The notes under the pieces are model-generated. The model did no database searches and was not told where the DNA came from. It worked only from the letters and a program-made list of their open reading frames with translations. A stretch of DNA of 64,000 bases, from contig JASANG010003337.1 in assembly GCA_030248215.1 (NCBI GenBank), forward strand, positions 342,201-406,200. The letters run 5' to 3'. A program made the translations under genes and the position numbers. Positions 24,868 through 38,200 of this stretch are shown in pieces. Position 1 is the first letter of the stretch, and each line of letters opens with the position of its first letter. Origin of the DNA: Enoplolaimus lenunculus (Eukaryota; Nematoda; Enoplea; Enoplida; Thoracostomopsidae).

Positions 24868-25008
24868 AGCATTAATGGGACTGCAGTAAAAAATAAGCTC
24901 AAGCTTTAGACTAATTTTTTGATTAGGCTTAGTTAGAAGCTCATTTTTTACGCTTAGGTTTAGGCTTAGGAATATGCTTATACTACTATTGTGCGGAGGC
25001 CGAAATTG
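24868..25008. mobile_element. Truncated TTAGGC-core MITE
   Basis: Contains GGGACTGCAGTAAAAAATAAG, GCTCAAGCTTTAGACTAA, a short TTAGGC-like tract and AATATGCTTATACTACTATT in the family order, but both terminal GGCC ends are missing. Confidence 0.6.
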
Positions 25009-25135
25009 CAGACGCTTACTGTAATCATTACAACGTTGTATGTTCTAAATTTTAAAGAAAAAAGCGGATACACTTGAAATTTGAAAGCTTTTCGATAAGA
25101 TTATCGTTTTGTTATATACAGATGTTACAATATTG

Positions 25136-25312
25136 GGCCCATGTAACAAAGATCAAGGGCGCAACGTTTTTCTGTGGGACTAGAATAGAATAAGCTTAAG
25201 CTTTAGGCTAATTTTTTTGCTTCGCTTTGGTTTAGGAATAAAAACCCATTCTTAAGCTTAAAGTTTAGGAATAAGGTTATAATACTGTTACGCCCTGTTC
25301 TTTACATTGGCT
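25136..25312. mobile_element. TTAGGC-core MITE with perfect target duplication
   Basis: GGCCCATGTAACAAAGATCA at the left and TGTTCTTTACATTGGCT at the right form the inverted ends. CAATATTG flanks both sides (25128-25135, 25313-25320). The TTAGGC core is strongly degenerate (GGTTTAGGAATAAAAACCC). Confidence 0.85.
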
Positions 25313-25471
25313 CAATATTGAAACATAAATTATTAAATGAATTAGGTATAGGTATTGAATAACGAAATTTGCTGTATTTGTATAACGGAAATCGTTAGCC
25401 GGCTGCACTGAATTCGTTGCATGCGTGTTAAATTTGTGATTTGCGCTCATTTTTGTTTTTGTATTTTTACG

Positions 25472-25806
25472 ATGGTGTAAACGGATAGTAAAAATAACGG
25501 AAACGGAAAACGGTCCTAGAAGTATAGAAGTTTCAAAGATGTTTTATGTTTCTGCCACCACAATTGAGGATACTTTGCCAAATTTTGAAACAATCGTGGA
25601 TACGCCAAATTTAAAGATTTTAGATCAATTTCATTTTTACTTCGTATCGAGCAATAATTGCAGCATATCTGCAATGAAAAATTGCGAGATATACGTCATT
25701 TATAACTAATTTTGAGCATGAAAATAACAGAATTTCCGGTATTTCTATAACGGAAATGAAAACAGACACTGATTTTTAACGGAAACGGATATCCAGTTAC
25801 ACCCAG
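25472..25806. mobile_element. AACGGAAACGG-core MITE
   Basis: Left end GGTGTAAACGGATAGTAAAA, right end GATATCCAGTTACACCCAG. It matches the better delimited copy at 52342-52702 along its length, including the AT-rich middle. Confidence 0.7.
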
Positions 25807-27715
25807 ATTTTACTAATTGTCATAAAATTTTATCGCTTTCATTGGTGATGAGCGTAAAGGTTTTATATAGCCGGATATCTAATCACAAGACTTCATGCGA
25901 CGCTAATGCTGTTTGGTATACTAGTTCGTTTCGGTAAAAAATTTTTCGAGACTTTCTCAGCAACTGTTACAGTAAAATTTCCGTGAACGCTGCAAACAAA
26001 GGTGTGTCAAATAGAATCTCTGAAATAGGCTTTTTCGCGGTACATAAACTTAGTCAAATTCAATTATGCCAGATTTTTCAAAAAGTAAAATATGGTATAT
26101 AGGTGAGGTCATAAGAAGCCGAGATATATGCTAAATTTTTAAAATTCTACTGTTTTGGTTGGACAAACGATGGTAAGTCCACCGCCAGGCCTGAGCCATC
26201 TCTCCTTATGCTAGGGAGTTAAACATTTTTCTGGAGAGGAATACAAATTATTTTTATACTTTGGCATTTATATAAGCAAAATGTCATATTGGCAATCGTC
26301 CTTTGAGCAACTTTCGCGTATGGGCAATTTCCAGGTTAATCTGTAGCAATCCGGATGAAAATTTTATTTTCGAACAATACTAAATCGTCATGTAAAGTTG
26401 TCAAAAATCAAGATCACATAAAGTCGACTAGAACACACCGAATTCTTAGACCGTTGCTCCACTTAATATTTAATTGCATTTGATAAATCCCTCTGGATGC
26501 ACGCACTCCGAACAGCCTGTCTGGTGCAGTGTTCTTCCAAAAAAATTAGCTGAGCTTGCATTAATATGGTTTGTCTCGTTCTGCTCTCATTTTAACCCGT
26601 GGCTGATTACATGCTGCTGGTCATTCTTTCCAAAAATCCTAGAGGTCCGCCTATCCAGTTTTCTTATATGCTTGAAAAATGTTTGTATTTGATAAATTTT
26701 ACATAACATAATTCCGGGGCCGAAGCTGGATGCTGATTTTTTGTCGGAGCGATATCCGGTTGTACCCTAATGTTTACATATATATTTTTTAATATATGTG
26801 ACCAGCGAACGCCGGTAGACTGATCCATTTCCCATTTCTGCTGGTTCCGCAGTTATATGCACTTAAAATATGTAAGCACAGACCGCGCCGTGGCTTACAA
26901 AATGGTCAGAACACATGCAACAAAACAAATCCGTGTGTATGAATGTAAATAACAAATCGTACTTAGTTTCTACATTAATGCGTAGCTCCTCGTACATATC
27001 AATATGCAAATTATCCTCAAGTGATGGCTATTTTAAACATGGAAGAATCAAAAATAGGATTTAGTAAAAAGAGGGGTTCCAAATTGAATTTTACAGGGGG
27101 TGCACTTCTCCAGTTTTCATCAGAAAAATTTGAGTTTTCGAGAAATTTTCATCTCACATAATTATAAAAAGTCTAGCTAATTGTAAAAAAAAGAAAACGC
27201 TTTTTAAACAGTATAAATCCACATTACTTCACAATTACAGTTTTTGGTAAAATTTACACCCCGTAACATCCACTGCTTTTAATAAAAGACAAGACAGCCT
27301 TCAAGCCGTCTTAAAAATCAGTAATTAAACGACACTGCGCAATTTTAATCCATCTTTCACGACTGTGGCATGAAATTGCTGGCAAGATTCTATCAAAATA
27401 CAATAGGCTTCTGAATTTATTTACACATTTATTGAATTTAAATACATACTGTGAAATGTAATCGGCAGGTTATTATTGTGCCGCTGCTTAGACTTTTAAC
27501 TAAACAATGGCCTTTATTTTGCTACGCGCACAGGCAAAGAAGTTGGTTGTGCGTCGGAAGACTAAAAATATTCGCCTAACATTTTATCTAAAACAATAGC
27601 AAAAACCAAATTGTTTGATATCGCATTGTAAAAAGTGTTATAATTGATTTTTACCACCGGATACTGAAACTGAATATATCTATTGATAAGAATCAATAGA
27701 AAGGCAAATAAATTA

Positions 27716-28340
27716 CAGGGTACAACCGGAGGCTTCCGTTCGTTTTCGGCTCCGCAAAATCAGCCTCCGGCTCCGGTACAATTTTTACCGGAAGTTACGG
27801 CATTTTCGGCAGTGAAATTTTGCATAGTTTTAATACAAAGTTTATCTTTTTGGTGGTGCGTATCGTTTAAACTTTTGACACAATTTTGAGGAAATAATTG
27901 CCGACATTTCGTAAACAATACACTGTAAATTTCAGTGCGTTGATTTTAACTCAGAATGAGTTGAATCACTCAGTCTGAGTTAGGACTTTCAGAACTCTGA
28001 AAGTTGAGTAAATTCAATTCATTCTGCTTAATTAACCAACTCACCCCGAGTCAACTCAACTCAGAGTGAGAATCAAATCAACTCAGAGTAAGTTAATGTT
28101 TACTGATATTAATTCAGAAATAACCAACTCGCTAGCTGAATTGATTAATCAACTCATTGGAATTTACAGTGTAAGTGTATAACAACCAAACGATTTAACA
28201 ACGCATTAGAGATATTAGTTAAAATCAACAATTGAAACGTCAGTTTAACTATCTAATTTCGCCTTTCCACCGGCTCTGGTATGTTTTGTTGACCTCCGGC
28301 TCCAGTATTTTTTCACTTTTGGTTGTCTCCTGATAAATAG
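27716..28340. mobile_element. CAGGGTACAACC element, interrupted
   Basis: Starts CAGGGTACAACCGGAGGC with a core of GGCTCCGG words. The words resume near 28262-28310 (CCACCGGCTCTGG, CCTCCGGCTCCAG). In between lies the complete CACTG-ended MITE 27921-28171, so this is a nested insertion. The right terminus is not preserved. Confidence 0.55.
27921..28171. mobile_element. CACTGTAAATT-ended MITE with TA target
   Basis: Begins CACTGTAAATTTCAGTG and ends GGAATTTACAGTG with TA on each side, as for Tc1/mariner-type non-autonomous elements. The core alternates AACTCAGA and GAGTTGA words, giving strong self-complementarity. Copy two lies at 47780-48032. Confidence 0.75.
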
Positions 28341-28514
28341 GTAAATTTGCAAATATGTGGATTCGGTTATGCTTTGGAACTGTTCCAGTTTTTGTATATA
28401 ATTGAACGCAAATTTTGTAGCAAATCTGTCGTCACTTCGTAAGCTCAATGTACCCAAACGCCATATAACCAAGGCAAAGAGGATTGATCTATACGAAATT
28501 GACGAGTAATTTTG

Positions 28515-28587
28515 CTATTCTTTCGCTTAGGCTTAGGCTTAGGAATATGCTTATAATACTGTTCCGTCCATGTTCTTTACATTGGCC
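28515..28587. mobile_element. Right-end fragment of TTAGGC-core MITE
   Basis: CTTAGGCTTAGGCTTAGGAA is followed by TATGCTTATAATACTG and TGTTCTTTACATTGGCC, the standard right third of the family. No left part is visible. Confidence 0.6.
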
Positions 28588-28975
28588 GAAGAATGAGCTA
28601 AATTGACTATCAGTTTCTGTGGTCAGTTCAACATGAGTAGTGTGGAAGAGAAAAATGTAGAAGCGCTGCGGTCATTTCGCATTAATTATACGCGAAAAAC
28701 AACTTATCTGGTTAAGGCCAAAATTTTTGAATAGTGAGCTAAGCTTTCACCCTGCACTACTCTGGCTAGGAGCCCCTAAAGTAACGTTTAAGATGGCACA
28801 CAATTCTTAATTTTAGCATCGATTGACCTTCATTTTAATCAGGTTCTATTTTATACTTCTGAGTAGACAAAAAATCGACTAATCAGCAACGATAGCAAAA
28901 ATTTGTCTACTGTCATTCTTCTAAAGAAGTATGTGTTTAAACGATTTCGGACGCTGTTTAAAATATGAGCACCTT

Positions 28976-29175
28976 CACTGCAAAAAATGTTGAGTCAAAT
29001 TGACTCTCTCCAAAATAAGCTTTTTCGAGCTACACAAACTGAGTCAAACTTGACTCTGCCAGAGTCGCTCAGTGAGTCGTACTTGACACTAGTGGAATCG
29101 AATTTGACTCAATTTGTGTCGCTCGGAAAAGCCTATTTCGGAGAGAGTCAATTCGACTCACCATTTTTTGCAGTG
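28976..29175. mobile_element. CACTGCAAAAAATG foldback with TGAGTCA words, copy 1
   Basis: A near palindrome: CACTGCAAAAAATG and GAGTCAAATTGACTC at the left mirror the right end ACCATTTTTTGCAGTG. The arms repeat TGACTC/GAGTCA. It ends 105 bases upstream of the M13 gene start codon, so it may lie in that gene's promoter or 5' untranslated region. Confidence 0.85.
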
Positions 29176-29280
29176 TTCTAGCGATAAAATAATCGAATAT
29201 TTATTAAACACAAATTCGACACTTAAAGCAGTCGTCACGGACTGAAATAAAGTTTGCTGCCTGAAACAAGTTGACTGCCA

Positions 29281-32200
29281 ATGGATTCGTTTGCGATCGA
29301 TCCTGAAAAAGGGATCGTTGTCGACCCGGTGGATGACAACCCTGTGGATGGAAAAAAGAAAAGCAAAAAGGTAGCAGCAGCATTTCAACCGGAACTTAAT
29401 AGTGCGAGACTATAGACGCGGCACCTCTTATTCAAAGGTTTTTATAAATATAGAAAAAATTTCTTCAACTTAAACCAAACAATACCAAATTGAGTTTGAC
29501 TAAGCGAGGTAAAACTTTCGTACCAAACTGCTCTCAGAATGATTAGTGAACCGTTGCGTAAAACAGGTTATTTTTACTTTTGGTTTGCGGTTTTTGAAAT
29601 TTCAAAAGTTGTAGTCAGTGATGGATTCAAATTCTTTGTGCTCTGAAAATTTATAATTTCAAAACGCGTATTAGCAAATTTTCAATTATTCGAAGACTGC
29701 GGTAAAAGTTGCCAAATTGGTCGTGTAGCGTTTGGCTAAAAACATAAGGCGAATATCGCATGAACCATTATTTACATGGCAAAACGGCAACACGGTAAAG
29801 GCTGGTGAGTGATACATCGCACTGGCCGCAATTAAACAAATAGAACCATGTCTGAATACAATAATCAATGTTTCAGCCGGAACCGACAAAAGAAAGCAAA
29901 AAGGTGCCGCCGGATGAAAATACGTTTATTCCTGTTGAAAGGGATACAAAAGAAGCTGTGGATAATGGGACAGCTTCTACAACGTAAGTGACCACACTTT
30001 AATGATAATACAAGATATATTTCAGCAAAATAGTTTGATTGATGTCAGTTATCAACGATAATTTAGTCTTTTTTATATTAATTTGTGAATTAATTTTTAG
30101 GATAAAGTAAAACTTTACAAACCGTCAAATTAGCCCATGTATTGAACAGGGACGGATCGTTTTCCGGAGGAGCTGTAATAGAGTCAGTTTAAGCTTTCGA
30201 CTAATTTTTTTGCTTAGGCTTAGGCTTAGGCTTAGGAATAGGCTCAACCATACGCTTATGCTTAGGCTTAGGCATAGGCTTAGGTTTAGGCTTAGGAATA
30301 GGCACATCCATACGCATAGGCTTAGGCTTAGGAATATGCTTATACTACTGTTCCAGCCCTGTTCTATACATGGGCCGTCAAATCGAATAATTGAATTAAA
30401 AAATGGTCAGTTTTACACAAATGTGTTTATTTCTTTATTTTTCACGGTGATTTGTCGTGAAATCAACCTCAGATATTGAAGAAAACATTAATATACAAAC
30501 TAGACGAAATTCGGCTGTGTTTTAATATGTTAACCGACACCAAAAATGTTTGAAAATACCGCCTGTTGTGAACAAAATTTGAATCTTATAATATTTACAC
30601 TAAAAGCGGTTCTGCGAAATTCACAACGCCTAGGGCTGGAGCAGCCACCCCTCATATTCTCCATTTGGGGGCCCATCCCTAAAGAGACACCCACCATAAA
30701 CGGTTGAAACAAAAACCGTTTAAGTTTTAAAATGCGTCTGGCTTCTCGCTCGCGAGTTTAGGGACCCCCATCCTGGAAATTGGTGGGAACCCCCACCTCT
30801 GCCTGCTCCGGCACTGACCAATACCGTGCGTACACCGGCCAATTTTAAGTATTTTTGGTGGAGACCGATGCTATTTCGTCTTGGGTGATTTTGACACAAA
30901 AACATTTTAGCTTCAGTTGTTTCAATTGACACTACGCTGATTTTGCTTCAATGTTCAAATCACTGAAGTATATTTTAGGTATCAGTATCTAATTCCTACT
31001 CCCTTCACCTTGTGTATGCATATGATTTTGCGTTTATATTCTTTGTTGCAGACCGCCTTCCTCGTCAAAAGAAAAGCCACCCAAACAACCAACTCCAGGC
31101 CTAAGCGACAGGTTATCACCGTACACCACGAGCTGTAGCAGGTTATCGTTCGTTGTGATTGGTTTGTTGTTTGCTAGCGTCTTAATTGTCCTATGCCTTG
31201 TTTGCATGATGATTTACGATTCTGTAATTGCACAACATCAGAGCGGTCAGCAGACCGCTAAACTGTGCATTTCGAAAACTTGCGTCGAAGACGCGTCGTA
31301 TTTAGTTGAAAATATTAATGTTTCTGCTGATCCGTGTCAAGATTTTTATTCGTTTGCGTGCGGAAATTTTCGAAACGTTCATACGCTGTCGTATTTTGGC
31401 GATATTGCCGATTATATTCAGGCAAGTTGTATTTTAAAAATACCGGCTTGCGTTAGTTTGAGGGGTGTATTAATAACAATAGTACACTGCAAAAAATGAA
31501 GAGTCAAATTAACTCTCTCCGAAATAGGCTTTTTTTCTGACTACAAAAACTGAGTCACAATTTGACTTCGCCAGCGTCAAATTGAGTCGAATTTGACGCT
31601 GGCGAAGTCAAATTTTGACTCAGTTGGCGTAGTCAGGAAAAGCCTATTTCGGAGAGAGTCAATTTGACTCACCATTTTTTACAGTGTAGAAAAATATTTT
31701 TTAGCTTAAGCATAAAGCGTAAGCAAAAAAATTAGCACAAAGCTTAAGTTTTAGTCAATTTTAGTCAGTCCAGCAGTAAAACGGTACGTTCCTCAAGTAA
31801 CGTGGGCCCCAGTATTTTAAAAAATACCAATATTTACTACCGAAGAAAGAGAACATTTAAGTTAATCCCGTTAAACAATAAGTGTCGCCAATTGAAGAAG
31901 AATTTTGTTAAAAAACTCATTCGTTTCTGCTACTTTATCCGGAAAATATTCAGGGTCGGAGCAGCGATTCCCCATACCCCCCATTCGGGTGGGCCCACAA
32001 CTGAGGCTCCCACCCTAACCGGTTGAAACAAAAATCGTCGAAATTTTGAAATGCGTCTGGCTTGAAATAGAAGCATCAAAAAATGCATATTTTTTATTCA
32101 GTAATCAAACAAACACTCAAGAAAAATGTTTTGCGTTAAACAAAAACTACCACCCGGGGGAAGTATAATGGAAGGATACAAGGGATTTAGCATTTCCCAA

Positions 32201-35200
32201 AATATATGAAGACACGATGTAAACGCGTTTGTAATAGGTTTTAGAATAATCTTCTGGATCATGGATGTCGGACATTTTTTGACATGAGGGTGTGGCCCTT
32301 GTGAACTGGAATTAATTTTGATCATTGTTGATGTTACAGGAAGTCGTCGACGAGAAATTACGTGCCATTCTTGAAGAACCACTGAGCCAAGCGACCATCG
32401 GTCAGCAACAAGAAGGCGAATATCAAATGAAAAAGTTTTATCAAGTTTGCATCGACGATTTTAGTACAACATCCGCCGGATCGAAAACACTTCTTGATCA
32501 AATGTCGATATTGGGAGGTTGGGATGGTGCCGACACGTATCAGAATTGGTTCGATTTAAACTCTGTTGTTCAGTCAGCGCATCGGGTCTTTGGCGCGTCG
32601 CCATTTTTCAGTATGGCCGTCATTCAAGACGAACAAACAAACGCGGTAACTGGACGTCCGGAGCAAGTTTATCGTGTCGAGGTTGGAAATTTAACTTAAT
32701 TCTCCTATAAAACATTTGATTATTGCGCCGTTCACAATATTAAATTCTGCAGCACTCCAAATAGTGTCATAGGGAATGGTTAATAACCAATCCGCTAACC
32801 CTTAACGATAATTTGGGGGATCGAATGTGTGATATCGTTTAACCCCTTCTCACATTGAGTTGCCTATAGGCAACTCAGCGCAGTGTATATACGTTAAATA
32901 GTATATATCGCATCGTGTTTAACAATTGCAACACGTATACATAGTACTAAATCACCACAAGATGTGAGAGCCCCCTCGGGCTCGAGCGTCAAGCTCCTAT
33001 AGCTGAGTGTTGATGGAATACGCCTCCCACTCCAGTCACTGGAGTTCGAATCCTAGCATAAAAGTAGGTCTCAGGGAAAATATAAAATATTCATGTGAGA
33101 AAGAGTTAAAATTGGTGAAATTTATTAGGATGACGGCGGTCGAAGACGAGCAGATGAATCCGAGTAATTGAACTACCAGTGCACAAATATTAACAAGTAG
33201 TAAGCCAAATGAACACATCACTTGTCTAACAAATTACAATTATTAAGGAAAAGGGTGTGTGTAAGTCGTAGCTTCTTATTCTGCTAGTTTTGTGGGGCAT
33301 TCTCAAAAAACACTAAGCACATCAAAGGATATGTCGACTGAAACCTGTATATAATTGTTTTCAGTTGCAATAAGTCTAAGGCCAATGTAAACAACAGGCG
33401 TTGAACTGTATCATAAGCATATTCCTAAGCCTAAGCCTAAGCCTAAGTCTAAACCTAAGCGTAACAATTAGCATATTTCTAAGCGTAAGCCTAAGCCTAA
33501 GCCTAAGCCAAGCAAAAAAGTTAGTCTAAAGCTTAAGCTTACACTTTTCTAGTCCCACAGAAAAACGTTTCGACCCTGATCTTTACATAGGCCACTCTAA
33601 GTAACAGAAATGTATTGCATTGAAGTTCCATACTGCAGAAAAGATACATGTTCAGTATACTTGTTTGCAGTTAGCAGTCTGATCAAACCTTATGTTTCTC
33701 GAAATTCCAGCAAAACGCATTCTATTGGCCAAATCCTGTTTTAGCTAAAGAAGCCTGATTTGCAATTGGACGGTTGGGAGCCGACGCTTCACAATAATAC
33801 AAAGGTTTTTTATTTTCTTTTTATATCTCGCAATGACATCTGTGAGTGAGACTATGAAATTTATTTCAGCAATTTACATATTTTCAAGAGTGGATAATCG
33901 CTATTTAACAACAGTGCACAACTGGGCTAAATTCTATGTAGAAAAGAATGTACCCGGCACGCGTTGCATTTTTGCCTTGCCCCCCTTTATTTAGAGGGGA
34001 TAACAAATATGATTCGCTTATAGTTTAATGTAAGGGTATTAATGTAATAGCGACCCCCTTTAAACAAGAGGGAGTTAAGGCCAAAAACGCAACGCCCGGT
34101 AGTACATTTTGTACCTTGCGAAATCGCAAGAGTTGCACACTCTTGTATTATGCACTCTTGGTTTCGTTAATAGACGTATGCGGGCAACATGCTACAGTTG
34201 CTGCCAGGTTTAGTCAGTAACACTGTAGAGGTTGATTTATTTGTTAAAATTATTAATAATTGTATAATTCAAAGTTAAGTATCATCATAAGAGTCATTTG
34301 CGAAAATTATTTTCTGAGGACAAATATGCCTAATATGGGTCATAGCCTAATCTGGGTGGTCTACTCAGTTCTTTTAAACACACAAACTAAAAATTGCACG
34401 AAAGTGTTTCTGGCAGCATTCAGAAAGAATGTTAAAAATTAACACTTAATCATGCAAATATTTCCTCGACACTGACGCTTTTTGGCTTCAACGTCCAGGA
34501 TGCTGAAGCATTTTGGCTTCAGCATCCTTGACACAGCAACCAAAAAGCTTCACTGTCAAGGATGCTGAAGCCAAACATGCTTCAGTGTCTATGACACTAC
34601 CTCCTCAAAAGTCACCTGGTGTACGCATGTTATTGTGGAAGTTGCATAAAATCAACTCTTGGTGCTGGTTTTGCATCTGTGAAGTAAATCGAGCACCCAG
34701 TTGGATTATATGATTGCGGAAACTCGCTGGATTATTCCGAGTACCTACGTCTCGTATTCAGAAACCAGTTTTTCGTATTAAAAACCCAAATATGTCCCAA
34801 ATTACGTGTGTACATGGATCATACCCATATTAGGCATTCTTTCGCTACTGTTATACTAATTTTAATTTGAACAATGTCATTTACGAGGGTTTTTGGTTTG
34901 AAATTTTGTTGTTTTCAAACTTTCTTTAGAAACGAAATATGCTGACGGCTATTTTGTTAATATTTAATCCGGGTTTTTTCTAGTATTACGATGCATACAG
35001 TGATTATATCCGAACTGTGTTGACACAAATACGCAACGATAACGACAAAAGTTTATACGGAGTCGATTTTGCAGTTGATGACATTGCAAATATGGAAATT
35101 GAAATTATTGGGGTAAATGGGTCAAAAAGCAAGCTTTACAGTTATTAAATCATGGCTGAGTTTCTGAAACCCTACTAAGTACGACTTAGTACTTAAGTAC

Positions 35201-38200
35201 GTGCTAAGTATTAGCTAATTTGTTGTTTTTAAAACCGTACTTAAGTTAAGTAAATATTTCAGTTGCTGACTATATCTGATAGATTACAAATTAACCGTTC
35301 AGGTATACTAACCTTGGTCTAACTGAAATTGTACACTCGTGTCCCACCTTAATATAAACCAAATCTGTTAGTTTCTTGTCAAGAAAATGGCCGTTATTTG
35401 GCACTTCTTTGGTTGTACTCGAAAATTTCAATATTTACTTAAGTCGGCGACTTATTATTTAAGTATAACGTAAGTAAATACTTAAGTAAAAATTTCAGAA
35501 ACTCAGCTATTATCTAACATTTCAAATTAACCTCTCAGCAAATCGTGCTGTTCAGAGTTTGTTAGTTTACACAAGTATAACTTTCAATTTTGTCAATGAC
35601 AAGATTATTAGCAAATTGCGAGCCTGACAGTACTGATTGGTTTATTTTAGGTTATTCGAAATGTGTCGCGATCTGAAACATCCAGTTACTACAAAATTGA
35701 AGAACTGCAACAAAAAATTGGAGGTCCGGTAAAAAGTATATTTATTGAGTTCACAATCTGGCCATATTTTGTACTGTAGTGACCCGAATAAGAGATGGTT
35801 GGACTGATATTTATTTTGTCCGCTCTCGAATATACTCAAGTGTTGTTTGATTGTAGACTGTTTGTTATTTTTAATTTATGCCACGTTTTAGTTGGACCGA
35901 ACATCCTCCTAATATTTGTGGTCTTTCTTTTGGGCACAACTGACTTAATCCATAGCATTACTGTGGATTGTCAAGTCCGTGGACGTTTTTCTATGGGTTA
36001 AAACGTTTATGCGAGTTGTGTTGAGTCACATATTTGTGCAGCAATCAAGGACATTCTTCTGGTTTTGTCTTTTAAGCTTATTTGTACTTGATAATTCGTT
36101 AACTTTTTACCAGAACTACACAAAGTGTCGCTAAAACAGGCCAAATAATGCAATGAATATTTTTTATGCCATCGACAAAACATAAGAGTTTTTCTCAAAT
36201 TTAAGACAATTTCTAAGACTTTTTCAAAACATAACTTTTAAGTGCTCCTATCTAACAATTATATTTATTAAATTTAAGAAATTTTTTGTTCAAAATCAGA
36301 AATATATTATTTTGCGTGTGCAAAATTATTTTCATGCGAACTAAAATTACAAATTAGAATGCAGCAAGCTCGGGTGCTTTTTGTGTGGAAACAAAATCCT
36401 ACGAATTTTGCTCAAAAATGGTTTGGACTCACGATGGGATCAGGTCCTATAAATGTTTCATTTTATTAAAAATTCGATTGGCGAAGGGAGTTTGTTAGGT
36501 TACAACCTGAACGACGATCTAATAAACCATTGCAAAAATCCCGAAAAGACGGAATGTAATCCGTAAAGCCAATAACAGTAGCTATGATTTTGGTTCTAAT
36601 CTTCGACCGTTGATTAACACAGACAAATGCATATGTGAACGCATCGATTGTCACCCAAGCATACCTGCTAGAAACGAATGCTGAAAGTCAACTGATTTGC
36701 TTGCTACTATAAATGAGCGAACAAACTCTTGAAGTACAGCTAATTTCATTAGGAATATGTTCAGTTTTATAAACTTCGCAACGTTTTTATATTTTAAGTA
36801 TTCACTTGAAGAAGCAATTACATTTAAAATATGAACGATTATGGGGTCATATGAAATATATCGTTTCTGTGGCCTCCGTATGTAAGCCCTTACACCGAAA
36901 CCAACTTTTATTTTGATGGGTCTTAGAACACTGAAGTGAGACTAATTATAAAAACTGGTGTTTGGAGTCGATGATCACTTTAACAAGAGTGTGCAACTAC
37001 TGAAATTTGTATGGTATCAAATGTACCACCGGACGTTGCATTTTTGACCGAGACCCACCCCCTTATTTAGAGGGGGCAGTAGTTGATGGTTGAAATGTAT
37101 AATGCGGATGCTTTTAAGCTTATAAACGGAGTTACTTAATAACTGCAATATTTCAACGTGTAAAATTGAAAAAAAATTGTCAAACTTGACCCCCACCCCT
37201 TAAATAAGGAGGGCAGGCCAAAAACTCAACGAGTGCCGGGTACTTTCTTTTGTACAAAAATGTACCCAGTTGCACACTCCTGTTATAAAGAGTAATCATC
37301 CACTCCTGGTGTAACCTACAATGAACGAAGCTATCAGTAACAGCTTCAACGGACAGTGGAAACTGTAGTCGAACTGTCGGCGCCGTGGGTAGCGAGGTGC
37401 CGTTGGTCTGAGTTACCGGATTAAAACAACTGATTGATTGCATGAATGAGCAATCAGCAGCGCATAATTCGACATTGTTTTGCTAAGCATACAAGCTTAC
37501 TCAATTTTTAACAGAACTGTGACGCAAAAACGGCTCAATTTTAAAGGTCGTAAATGTGCAAACACAGAATAAAATAGGAAAACATGAAAAGAAACGGATT
37601 TGTGAGCCTGGTTGCTGTTAGACTGGGTTTAAAATACAGTTTTCAATTAAATGGAAAAATACACAATTTTCACAAAACGTATGGGTTATCGTAAAATTGT
37701 TTGGCTTGCGCGAAAAATTCTAGTTTAGAATTTTCAAATTTTTAGCCAAAATTTTCATTAAAATGTTCTATAACGAATTGTCAATGTAAACGGTTTTAAA
37801 AAATGCCGCGAGCCGAATACACAATTTCACCACATATGAAGCGGTGACCAAATACCTGAAATTTGTCGTCTTGCCCAATCTGGTGAAACATTAATAAATA
37901 CAAGACATCACAGGACACTGACAAATATTGCTGAAAATAGAAAAATTTCATTATTTTTGTCCGGTTCGGCGTGTGACAGCCCACAGGATTAAAGTTTACG
38001 AAATTGAAAATTTTTTTAACTTAAACTAAATGCTATATTTTGTTATTTTAAGATAATATGGCAAGATTTGATAACAAACTATTTTCAAGATGCTGGTTTG
38101 GTTTCGACAACCCGAGTTCTTGTACGCGACGAGGATTACCTGAAACAAATAATGCAGTATATCAGCGACGTTGTCAGTAATGAATACTTTTCAAATCTGT

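Larger units (their letters stand above)
24750..29280. other. Intergenic region filled with MITEs
   Basis: No exon is supported. Identifiable content: a truncated TTAGGC element (24868-25008), a complete one (25136-25312), an AACGGAAACGG-core MITE (25472-25806), a CAGGGTACAACC element split by a CACTG-ended MITE (from 27716), an element end at 28515-28587 and the AP-1-word foldback at 28976-29175. The stretch 25810-27715 shows nothing I can name except an orphan right end (ATCCGGTTGTACCCT) at 26755-26768. Confidence 0.6.

Noticed and set aside
30132-30376. TTAGGC array as a true telomere or a chromosome-fusion scar
   Set aside because: The tract is bounded by inverted ends and an 8-bp duplication, and the same structure recurs about 15 times.
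30210-30479. Frame reading RLRLRLRNRL repeats
   Set aside because: It is merely a translation of the TTAGGC tract of a MITE; similar frames at 38543, 41518, 43887, 49285 and 56084 have the same cause.
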